DNA from: Nitrospira sp.
GTDB taxonomy: Bacteria; UBA10199; SBBF01
Reading direction: 5' to 3'
Length of the DNA: 47,646 bases
Assembly: GCA_005240075.1 (NCBI GenBank)
Contig: SBBF01000074.1
Location: 1 to 47,646 of the forward strand
Part shown: positions 41,563-47,646 of the stretch, piece by piece
Layout of the letters: the number at the start of each line of letters is the position of its first letter
Position numbering within the stretch: the stretch's first letter is position 1
Made by a program: the position numbers and the translations under genes
The notes under the pieces: model-generated
Seen by the model: the letters and a program-made list of their open reading frames with translations, nothing else
Database searches by the model: none
What the model was told of the DNA's origin: nothing

Positions 41563-41793
41563 ATGAAACAGCTCGTTGAAACGATGGCCAAAGCGCTGGT
41601 TGACAAACCAGAGGAAGTGGAAGTAACCGAAGTGGAAGGGGAACAAACAACGGTCATTGAATTGAAAGTGGCCAAAGATGATCTGGGAAAGATTATCGGC
41701 AAGCAGGGGAGGACAGCCCGTGCCATGAGAACCATTCTGGGGGCCGCTTCCACCAAAATCAGAAAACGATCGGTTTTGGAAATTATTGAATAA
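41563..41793 (+). CDS. khpA: KhpA-type KH-domain RNA-binding protein
   Basis: 76 residues from the ATG at 41563, which has TTGGAGG upstream; a TTG at 41551 would add four residues but is part of that ribosome-binding site. The single KH domain shows [21 protein letters not shown] (GxxG loop GKQG). In other bacteria KhpA pairs with KhpB/EloR and binds many RNAs. It is placed after rpsP as usual. rimM, normally next, is absent, and a terminator-like hairpin follows instead. Confidence 0.93.
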   Translation: MKQLVETMAKALVDKPEEVEVTEVEGEQTTVIELKVAKDDLGKIIGKQGRTARAMRTILGAASTKIRKRSVLEIIE

Positions 41794-41819
41794 ACTAATT
41801 TCCATAGGGAATCAAAATG

Positions 41820-41856
41820 CCCTCGAAGAGTCTGAACTCCTCGAGGGTATTTTTTT
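41820..41856 (+). terminator. Strong terminator-like hairpin between khpA and trmD
   Basis: CCCTCGA-A-GAGT pairs with ACTC-C-TCGAGGG around a CTGA loop, giving 11 bp with one A/C mismatch, followed by TATTTTTTTA. trmD starts only four bases after the T tract, and GAGGG in the 3' arm is the only candidate ribosome-binding site for trmD. It may therefore act as an attenuator, with read-through linked to TrmD synthesis. Confidence 0.75.
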
Positions 41857-41859
41857 ATC

Positions 41860-42537
41860 ATGATTTTTCATGTTTTGACTTTATTTCCTGAAATTTTTCC
41901 TCCTTATCTTTCAGCAGGAATTTTGGGAAAGGGAATCGAAAAAAAAATCATCCAGGTTCATCTCCATCAGCTCCGGGATTATGCAACCGACAAACATCGT
42001 TCCGTCGACGACCGCCCCTACGGCGGGGGGAGCGGGATGGTTCTCCGGCCCGATGTCGTGGTGAGAGCTGTTGAAGCCATTCGAAGCGCCAATGAAATTG
42101 ATCGTGTTGTTTTACTTTCGCCGCGTGGGCGGCTTTTTTCGGATGGTATCGCCCGGCAATGGACGGGCCAAAATCTTCTCCTGATTTGTGGCCGCTATGA
42201 AGGGATCGACCAGCGGGCGATTGACAAAGTGGTGGATGAAGAACTTTCCATAGGCGATTACGTCTTGACTGGCGGAGAACTGCCAGCGTTGGTGGTGGTG
42301 GATGCTGTCTCTCGTTTTATTCCCGGAGTTGTGGGGAATGAGGCAGGCCCCAAGGACGACAGCCACACTACTGGCTTTTTGGAATATCCCCATTACACCC
42401 GACCGGAAGAATTCGAGGGGAGAAAAGTGCCCTCGGTTCTTCTGTCCGGCAATCATGCCGAAATTGAAAAGTGGCGGCGGGAACAGGCCTTGTTGATTAC
42501 GCAAAAAAACAGACCTGATTTGTTGCAAAAAAAATGA
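41860..42537 (+). CDS. trmD: tRNA (guanine-37-N1)-methyltransferase
   Basis: 225 residues. It makes m1G37 using S-adenosylmethionine and prevents +1 frameshifting. The trefoil-knot SPOUT signature is intact: [42 protein letters not shown] and [20 protein letters not shown]. The start is separated from khpA by a terminator-like stem. The stop overlaps the next gene by 4 bases (ATGA). Confidence 0.97.
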   Translation: MIFHVLTLFPEIFPPYLSAGILGKGIEKKIIQVHLHQLRDYATDKHRSVDDRPYGGGSGMVLRPDVVVRAVEAIRSANEIDRVVLLSPRGRLFSDGIARQWTGQNLLLICGRYEGIDQRAIDKVVDEELSIGDYVLTGGELPALVVVDAVSRFIPGVVGNEAGPKDDSHTTGFLEYPHYTRPEEFEGRKVPSVLLSGNHAEIEKWRREQALLITQKNRPDLLQKK

Positions 42538-43175
42538 CTTCCCCCATCTACATCGCCCTCATTCATTACCCTGTTCTCAATAAACAGGGAGATATTGTTA
42601 CCACGTCACTGACCAATTTTGACATCCATGATTTGGGGCGGACTTCGGCTACGTTTGGGGTGGAGAAATGTTTTATGGTGACTCCTGTCGAGGCTCAGAT
42701 CAAAATGGTTGATTATATCAAAAAATATTGGCGCGAAGGGGTGGGGGAGCGTTATAACCCCGACCGGAGCGAGGCCTTCAAAAATATAGAAGTTTGTAAG
42801 GACTTAAACGAAACCTGTTTGACAATCGAAAAACTCCATGGTACACCCGCAAAACTTGTTGCCACCTCGGCTCGGGAGTCTAAAAAACCAATACTTTTTA
42901 AAGAGTTGAGAGGGCAGATAGCGAGCTCACATCAGCCGGTTTTATTATTGTTTGGAACCGGTTGGGGTTTGAGTCCTGAAATTATTGATCGGTGTGATGG
43001 AGTTTTGGAGCCGATCCGGGGATTGAAAGGATACAATCATCTGCCGGTTCGAGCGGCCGTGGCTATTATTTTGGATCGCTTACTGTCGCCACATGATGAA
43101 GAATCTGGCTTTGCCAGTTCTGAGATGGGGGGCTCCCTTCATCGCGAACGAAGTGAGCGGGAAGGTATCAAATGA
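42534..43175 (+). CDS. SAM-dependent RNA methyltransferase (PF09936 type), C-terminus formed by element A
   Basis: 213 residues. The family is a SPOUT-like methyltransferase usually beside or fused to TrmD; target RNA unknown. Visible marks: [59 protein letters not shown] and [22 protein letters not shown]. The domain ends at about residue 187. The last 26 residues (from [13 protein letters not shown] to REGIK) are encoded by leader element A copy 2 of rplS, so the tail is probably not functional protein. It overlaps trmD and rplS by 4 bases each. Confidence 0.87.
   Translation: MTSPIYIALIHYPVLNKQGDIVTTSLTNFDIHDLGRTSATFGVEKCFMVTPVEAQIKMVDYIKKYWREGVGERYNPDRSEAFKNIEVCKDLNETCLTIEKLHGTPAKLVATSARESKKPILFKELRGQIASSHQPVLLLFGTGWGLSPEIIDRCDGVLEPIRGLKGYNHLPVRAAVAIILDRLLSPHDEESGFASSEMGGSLHRERSEREGIK
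43098..43171 (+). promoter_or_regulatory. Leader element A, copy 2 (rplS)
   Basis: Stem I AGAA-[T]-CTGGC / TTT / GCCAG-TTCT, then CTGAGATGG and GGCTCCCTTCATCGCG, a variable loop, and GAGCGGGAAGGTATCAA followed by the ATG. CCTTC can pair with GAAGG of the ribosome-binding site. The element is read as the 3' end of the methyltransferase gene, so translation of that gene would melt it. Confidence 0.8.
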
Positions 43176-43600
43176 ATCTCTTAGCCTTATTAGAAAAAAA
43201 ACTGATAAAAAAAGAGCTTCCCCTCTTTAAAGCGGGCGATCGGGTGAAGGTGCATGTCAAAATCCAGGAAGGGGAAAAAGAAAGGATTCAGATTTTTGAA
43301 GGGGTGGTGATTCGAATTCATAACGCAGGGGCTTCTTCCAGTTTCACCGTTCGCAAAGTTTCGTATGGAGTCGGGGTAGAGAGAATTTTCCCTTTTTATG
43401 CTCCCGTTATCGACAAGATCGAGGTAGTCTCCAGCGGCCGGGTGCGCAGGGCAAAGCTTTATTATTTGAGAGGTTTGGCCGGCAAAAAGGCGCGCATAAC
43501 GTCCCTGGAATCAGAACAAGTCGAACAAACTCTTGAAGCTGTAAATCCTGATGACAACCCGACAGTGTCAACAGCCGTTGCTGGAGCCGCCAGCGCCTGA
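43172..43600 (+). CDS. rplS: 50S ribosomal protein L19
   Basis: 142 residues. The L19 core is plain: [20 protein letters not shown], then [33 protein letters not shown] and [20 protein letters not shown]. It sits at the 30S-50S interface. A tail of about 25 residues ([20 protein letters not shown] onward) makes it longer than the usual 115-120. The ribosome-binding site is the GGGAAGG of element A. Confidence 0.96.
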   Translation: MNLLALLEKKLIKKELPLFKAGDRVKVHVKIQEGEKERIQIFEGVVIRIHNAGASSSFTVRKVSYGVGVERIFPFYAPVIDKIEVVSSGRVRRAKLYYLRGLAGKKARITSLESEQVEQTLEAVNPDDNPTVSTAVAGAASA

Positions 43601-44333
43601 ACCACTTGTGAAAGGGGTTGTGAGCAAAGCGTCAGATTTATTCTGTGCGGAGCGAACCAGTGGGGGGTACGGAGGCGGCGGAGGCAAAGCCCCCGATCTT
43701 AAAACCTTTTGGGAAGAAAAATATTGGTCCCAAAATGTTCATCGGGTGGCCGGGCTTGATGAAGCGGGACGGGGAGCCTGGGCGGGCCCTGTGGTGGCGG
43801 CGGCGGTGATTTTCAAGCCGGGAACTTCCCTTCCTGAAATCGACGATTCCAAAAAATTATCCCCTCAAAAAAGAGAGAAATTGTTTGATCTGATTTGTTG
43901 TAAGGCCGAGGCGTATGCGATTGCTGAGGTGTCCAATCAGATGATCGATGACATTAATATTCTTGAAGCCTCTCTTCAGGCGATGAGAGAGGCGGTCTTT
44001 AAACTGGCTCATCAACCGGAAAGGTTGTTGATTGACGGGCATCGGGGCCTTGGTCTTGCTATTCCGCAAACAACCATTGTGAGCGGAGACGCTTTATCTT
44101 TATCGATTGGCGCCGCTTCCATTCTGGCCAAGGTTCATCGGGACCGATTGATGGGGGGTCACGAAAAAACTTTTTTCCACTTTCACTTTTCGAAGCATAA
44201 AGGATATGGCACAGCTCTTCATCAGGAAGAACTTCAAAAATATGGACCGACCCCCCTTCATCGTTTTTCTTTTCATCCTGTAAAAACTCTTTTCTTTGAA
44301 TCCGCTCCCGCTGGTGATAGAATACACTTTTAA
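43551..44333 (+). CDS. rnhB: Ribonuclease HII with an N-terminal region encoded by element B
   Basis: 260 residues from the first ATG. It removes ribonucleotides from RNA:DNA hybrids. The core is complete: [21 protein letters not shown] (Asp-Glu catalytic pair), [20 protein letters not shown] and [17 protein letters not shown]. Residues 23-50 (Gly-rich, [16 protein letters not shown]) come from element B copy 2. The start is uncertain: ATG 43551 overlaps rplS by 50 bases without a ribosome-binding site, while GTG 43608 or GTG 43620 are alternatives. All of them read through most of the repeat, because the conserved [13 protein letters not shown] region follows it. Confidence 0.9.
   Translation: MTTRQCQQPLLEPPAPEPLVKGVVSKASDLFCAERTSGGYGGGGGKAPDLKTFWEEKYWSQNVHRVAGLDEAGRGAWAGPVVAAAVIFKPGTSLPEIDDSKKLSPQKREKLFDLICCKAEAYAIAEVSNQMIDDINILEASLQAMREAVFKLAHQPERLLIDGHRGLGLAIPQTTIVSGDALSLSIGAASILAKVHRDRLMGGHEKTFFHFHFSKHKGYGTALHQEELQKYGPTPLHRFSFHPVKTLFFESAPAGDRIHF
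43617..43702 (+). repeat. Dispersed element B, copy 2, within rnhB
   Basis: GTGAGCAAAGCGTCAG, ATTTATTCTG, a GAACCA block, a GGGGGG run and GGCAAAGCCCCCGAT match the element inside the leader at 46342-46510 nearly base for base (roughly 80% by eye). CAGA/TCTG is a small stem. The frame stays open through the repeat. Confidence 0.7.
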
Positions 44334-44845
44334 TGGCGATTTTTGAATCAATTGGCCTTATCTTATATATCATTGTCCTTTTGGGGGGGTTGATTATTGT
44401 CCCTCTTGGTTTTCCGGGTACCTGGTTGATGGTGATCGCCTCTTTTGTTTTCAGTCTTTTAGGGGATTTTCAATCGGGCCGGAGCGATTTTTGGGTTTTG
44501 TTTCTTGTGGTTCTGATGGCGGTCATTGGGGAGGTAATTGAATATATGGTGGGGATTATGGGGAGTAAAAAATTCCAAGTGACCGGTGGCGCTATTGTTT
44601 GTTCAATTATCGGTGGTTTGATTGGGGCCTTTATCGGCATTCCGGTTGTTGTCATTGGTTCGCTTCTGGGGTTATTGGTCGGGACCTTTCTGGGAGCCTG
44701 GCTCTATGAAATAATCCTGAACAGGGACATCAAAAAATCGTTTCAAATGGCGCTGGCGGTTTTTTTCTCGCGCGTGATGGCCCTTTTTGTCAAAACCACC
44801 ATTGCTTTTGCCATGGTGGTTTTTATCCTGATCAAATCGATTTAA
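44333..44845 (+). CDS. DUF456 family membrane protein
   Basis: 170 residues with about four hydrophobic segments. Family marks are VPLGFPGTWLMVIAS near the N-terminus, GEVIEYMVGIMGSKKFQ, and glycine-rich IGGLIGAFIGIPVVVIGSLLGLLVGTFLGAWL. Inner-membrane protein of unknown function. The ATG overlaps the rnhB stop by one base, so it ends the ffh-rnhB gene series. It converges on the flavoprotein gene with a 4-base overlap. Confidence 0.88.
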   Translation: MAIFESIGLILYIIVLLGGLIIVPLGFPGTWLMVIASFVFSLLGDFQSGRSDFWVLFLVVLMAVIGEVIEYMVGIMGSKKFQVTGGAIVCSIIGGLIGAFIGIPVVVIGSLLGLLVGTFLGAWLYEIILNRDIKKSFQMALAVFFSRVMALFVKTTIAFAMVVFILIKSI

Positions 44846-46341
44846 GCGATTCTTCTCTCCAGTTTCATGGCCCACTTTTTTTCTTTTTTGACATCCTCCC
44901 AAATGAGATCGGTGACCTTTAAGCCGAGCATGAATTTTCCCTCGTAGCCCAGGCTTCCCAGGATTTCGGGGGAAGAGATAAAAAGATTTGGGGCGGCTGT
45001 TTTATAGCTGATCGGAAAAAGATCGGAAAAAGAACGGGGCTTAAAATCGTAGACAGCATAGTTGCGGGCCGCCTGTTTGAAAATTTGAAAATCGTTATCT
45101 TGCAGAGGAAATAGAGTTTCTTCCGATTGAGTTACTTGTTTGAGGGGGAAAGTGAGAGTCAGTTTTTCTCCGGCAAAGGGGAGGAGGTCTTTCAGGAGAG
45201 AACGGATTTTTTCGTGGATTGGCAAAAAAGAATCATCCTCCGCTTCCAGCGATTCAGGCCCCCACAAGTAGCTGGCCGATATTTTGGCTGTCTCATTATC
45301 CTTCTTTTTGAGTTGAACATAAAGAAAATTGACCCCTGTCAGATTCTTTGCAGGGTCTTCAACAATGACCAGATTTTCCTTCATGGGATGGGGAATAAAC
45401 ATCAAGGGGACTTCATAATGGGCCGTAAACCAATGGGCCGCAGGACGAATTTTTTCTATGGTTTTTTTAAGCCCTTTGAAGCGCCACAGGGGGGGGAGAT
45501 AATCACTGAGCCGCTTTAAATGGGTGTTCCAGATGATGTAACGGGAAAGAATATTCCCCTCCAATCCAGCCAGAGTGACCCCTTCAAAAATACCGTCGCG
45601 AAAGAGAACCTTGTCAATCTTCGCCTCCGGCCTGTAAGCCCCTTCATGATGGAGAACCCGGTCGATAAAGATTTTTTTCAACTGCTGGTGTCCTCCTTTA
45701 ATGGAAAAAATTTCTCCTTCACTCGGATTGAGAAGTTCGGCGACCTGAAAAGCAAAAGGGGTTTCGTTGTGGGCATACGTCACCAGCTTCAATTGGGCCA
45801 TTAAAAAACTTTTCAATTCGGCATCGGTCTTGATGGGAAGCCCCAGGTCGGAGAGTTTTTTGTCCAATCCATGGCTCCGCACAAATTTGGAGAGTATTCT
45901 CCTCTCCTTGAAAGTGGTGGGTAAAATCAGGGAATAGAGTTGCTGGGTTTCCACCTGATGTTTGATGCGCCCCAGCATTTCATAAAAACTTTTTAAGTTT
46001 TCGTGTTGTTCCGGAAACTCCCGTTCCAGTTCCTCGTAGAAGAGGACCGGGTTAGCCGAAATATCGATTCTTTTTTTCGGGAAGATAATCTGGAGGGGGG
46101 ATTCCGGTCCGGATAAGGCCTGGATATCGTTTTCCGGAATATTCAACCTTCCCAAAATGGAGCGAAAGAGTTTGGAGTGAAGATGGGCAACACAAAACGG
46201 ATCAGGTTCTTTTTCATTTTTTGCGTACGGGTCGAGATCCAGCACATGAACAGTCAAACCTCTTCGTGCCAGAAATGCGGCGGTGATGAGGCCCGATAAA
46301 TCAGTACCCATGATCAATGCATCACAATAGCGTTCCAACAT
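44842..46341 (-). CDS. FAD/NAD(P)-binding oxidoreductase (phytoene desaturase-like)
   Basis: 499 residues. The N-terminal dinucleotide fold is CDALIMGTDLSGLITAAFLARR, then LTVHVLDLDPYA; the usual GxGxxG is replaced by GTDLSG, so cofactor binding may be altered. A C-terminal SSPEILGSLGYEGKFMLGLKVTDLIWED matches the FAD-contact end of the desaturase/GDI-like family. The middle shows nothing more specific. The substrate is unknown. Its leader is element A copy 4, interrupted by element B. Confidence 0.75.
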   Translation of the reverse strand: MLERYCDALIMGTDLSGLITAAFLARRGLTVHVLDLDPYAKNEKEPDPFCVAHLHSKLFRSILGRLNIPENDIQALSGPESPLQIIFPKKRIDISANPVLFYEELEREFPEQHENLKSFYEMLGRIKHQVETQQLYSLILPTTFKERRILSKFVRSHGLDKKLSDLGLPIKTDAELKSFLMAQLKLVTYAHNETPFAFQVAELLNPSEGEIFSIKGGHQQLKKIFIDRVLHHEGAYRPEAKIDKVLFRDGIFEGVTLAGLEGNILSRYIIWNTHLKRLSDYLPPLWRFKGLKKTIEKIRPAAHWFTAHYEVPLMFIPHPMKENLVIVEDPAKNLTGVNFLYVQLKKKDNETAKISASYLWGPESLEAEDDSFLPIHEKIRSLLKDLLPFAGEKLTLTFPLKQVTQSEETLFPLQDNDFQIFKQAARNYAVYDFKPRSFSDLFPISYKTAAPNLFISSPEILGSLGYEGKFMLGLKVTDLIWEDVKKEKKWAMKLERRIA

Positions 46342-46510
46342 AGAATACCTTCCCGCTCGTCTTTTTTATCGGGGGCTTTGCCGCTGGCGCCCCCGAACCC
46401 CCCTTGGTTCACTCAGCGCAGAATAAATCTGACGCTTCGCTCACAATCAGATTGACCAACTCGCGATGAAGGGGGCTTCCAAGGTCAGGACTGGCCGAGC
46501 CAGATCCTTC
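46342..46510 (-). repeat. Leader element A copy 4 interrupted by element B copy 3
   Basis: On the minus strand: AGGA-[T]-CTGGC / TCG / GCCAG-TCCT, then GGAAGCCCCCTTCATCGCGA. About 100 bases of element B follow (46360-46461: GTGAGCGAAGCGTCAG ... GGCAAAGCCCCCGAT), then CGAGCGGGAAGGTATTCT and the ATG. CTCG borders both sides of the insert and may be a target duplication. Upstream, 46511-46627 contains only a perfect palindrome AATGCTAGCATT (46533-46544) and no gene. Confidence 0.7.
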
Positions 46511-46627
46511 CGTATTTAGCGTGCGAGTGAGAAATGCTAGCATTATTTATGACTCGAAGGCAATCGGAGAAGAATTTGACGAAATCTACACCCCCAGAGG
46601 ATGGCAAAAGGTTTTTTGGCATTGATC

Positions 46628-47646
46628 CTATTTCCAAAGAAGGTTGAAAAACCGGTTGACTGATACCATCCAGCTGTTTGGGTCGAGTCTGCGGAATTGG
46701 CCTGGAGTAAAAACCACGCAAAAAGAAGGAATGGGACCCACAAAGGACAAAAAATAGTTGAGGGAGTCTGCCGCACCGGCATCCGCACCTGTTTTTGCCT
46801 CCACCATGAACAGGGGCTTGCCATCGTTGGTCACGATGAAATCAACTTCCTTTTTCATCTTGTTGCGGAGATAAAAAAGTTCCAGATCTCCCCATCCCCC
46901 ATCACTTGCCATGTCGCACCAGGTTTTAAGCCCGACAGCCATGAAGTTTTCAAAACGGGAGCCCTCATTACGGGCCAGAGTCCAGTCAAAGAAATAAATT
47001 TTGGCCTCCTTCTTCAGGCTGTATTGGATCCGGCGCGAATAGGGGCGCACGCGAAAGGTGACAGCCAGTTTTTCGAAAGCCGAAACCATTGCCCGAATGG
47101 CATCGTGCGAACAATGGAGGTCCTTACTTAATGAATTGAGAGAAAGGGGGGAACCGATTCTTTCAGGTAGAAGCTCAAAAAAATGTTCCAACCGGACGAT
47201 GTCAGCGATTCTTGTCAAATCCCTCATATCTTCCCTCAGCAGACGGGTTTTGTATTCACGGTGCCAGAGATTTAAGGAACGAGAGGACCCCTTCAAAAAA
47301 GGATAGGGAAAGCCTGAAAAGCGAAGCAGTGAATCAAAAACCTCCTGGGGAAGAGGTTTTTTCCCCAATTGATCTGGTTCCCATTTACCTTCCCTAAGAG
47401 ACAGATCAATGGCGGATTTTTTTCCAGCCGCTTCCTGAGGGGTTAGGGGATTCAAGTGGAGGAGATGGTAGCGCCCCAGCATGCTGTCGCCAGCCTTGTG
47501 AAACAATTCCAGGCGGGCGCTGCCGGTGACCAGGAAACGGAAATCATCGCTGAAAGTGTCGTAGTAGCCTTTGATCAGATTTTTCCACTGGGGCTGCTTG
47601 TGGATCTCGTCAAAGACAATCCTGGCTTTCCGGCCGCGCGCGCGCG
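46628..47646 (-). CDS. DUF4143-type AAA ATPase (5' end beyond the window)
   Basis: At least 339 residues; the frame stays open to the window edge. The first visible residues include Walker B IVFDEIHKQPQWKN and the sensor-like FLVTGSARLEL, followed by SMLGRYHLLHLNPLT. The C-terminal half is the DUF4143 / PD-(D/E)XK-like region: ENFMAVGLKTWC, KKEVDFIVTNDGKPLFMVEAK. Such ATPases are common in accessory regions and their function is unclear; some are linked to toxin-antitoxin or defence roles. An internal TTG at 47506 would give a 292-residue form, but it would lack Walker B. Confidence 0.88.
   Translation of the reverse strand, partial: RARGRKARIVFDEIHKQPQWKNLIKGYYDTFSDDFRFLVTGSARLELFHKAGDSMLGRYHLLHLNPLTPQEAAGKKSAIDLSLREGKWEPDQLGKKPLPQEVFDSLLRFSGFPYPFLKGSSRSLNLWHREYKTRLLREDMRDLTRIADIVRLEHFFELLPERIGSPLSLNSLSKDLHCSHDAIRAMVSAFEKLAVTFRVRPYSRRIQYSLKKEAKIYFFDWTLARNEGSRFENFMAVGLKTWCDMASDGGWGDLELFYLRNKMKKEVDFIVTNDGKPLFMVEAKTGADAGAADSLNYFLSFVGPIPSFCVVFTPGQFRRLDPNSWMVSVNRFFNLLWK

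Noticed and set aside
22246-46510. CRISPR array
   Set aside because: The repeats are dispersed tens of kilobases apart, diverged and tied to gene starts; no regular repeat-spacer block and no cas genes exist.
47380-47395. GGGAAGGTAAATG inside the truncated ATPase gene, like the end of element A
   Set aside because: None of the upstream stems of element A is present and the sequence lies within conserved coding frame.

Overview
The window (about 45-47% G+C by eye) looks like chromosome from a Gram-negative, probably deltaproteobacterial-type bacterium (Myxococcota / Bdellovibrionota / uncultured relatives). The evidence is an Mla/MCE outer-membrane lipid operon, several lipoprotein and Tat signals, a very large cysteine-rich protein with MopE-like and myxobacterial disulfide repeats and a C-terminal Cys-TM-basic tail, four sigma-54-type promoters, and a prkA-yeaH-spoVR operon. 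The exact taxon cannot be fixed from the sequence alone.

Layout. 1-1.2 kb: tRNA-Arg(ACG) and a redoxin. 1.2-8.9 kb: a secreted tandem-Ig protein, then a leftward operon maf - phosphoesterase - oppA - oppB - oppC. 8.9-11.8 kb: lipoprotein - mlaE - mlaF - mlaD. 11.8-12.5 kb: a VapBC-type toxin-antitoxin pair. 12.5-18.6 kb: prkA - yeaH - spoVR, with spoVR interrupted by a 402-residue LAGLIDADG intein. 18.6-22.2 kb: leuS - holA, with rpsT convergent. 22.4-27.6 kb: an accessory region with two copies of a coupled two-gene module (DUF4258-like + DUF2283) on opposite strands, two large sigma-54-driven proteins of unknown function and a DUF433 antitoxin remnant. 27.6-33.8 kb: DUF1844 - htrA - clpB - Tat flavoprotein. 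33.9-39.8 kb: a sigma-54-driven small protein, and a leftward sigma-54 operon of a 1349-residue cysteine-rich surface protein plus a transglutaminase-like protein. 39.8-44.8 kb: ffh - rpsP - khpA - trmD - RNA methyltransferase - rplS - rnhB - DUF456, with no rimM. 44.8-47.6 kb: a leftward flavoprotein and a 5'-truncated DUF4143-type ATPase.

Three things go beyond routine annotation. (1) A recurring leader element (called A here) sits exactly at the start codons of five unrelated genes (redoxin, rpsT, clpB, rplS, a flavoprotein). It has a covarying stem with a conserved bulged T, and a second hairpin that can bury the Shine-Dalgarno sequence GGGAAGG. One copy is interrupted by a second dispersed element (B), which also occurs before rpsP and inside the rnhB reading frame. 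(2) Four near-consensus sigma-54 promoters precede only unknown or surface proteins, and two of them have CTCATTTTGAG palindromes at enhancer distance; this is a candidate regulon. (3) The SpoVR intein is inserted in the conserved NEGWA/(S)FWH motif and carries a LacI-like helix-turn-helix next to its endonuclease domain.
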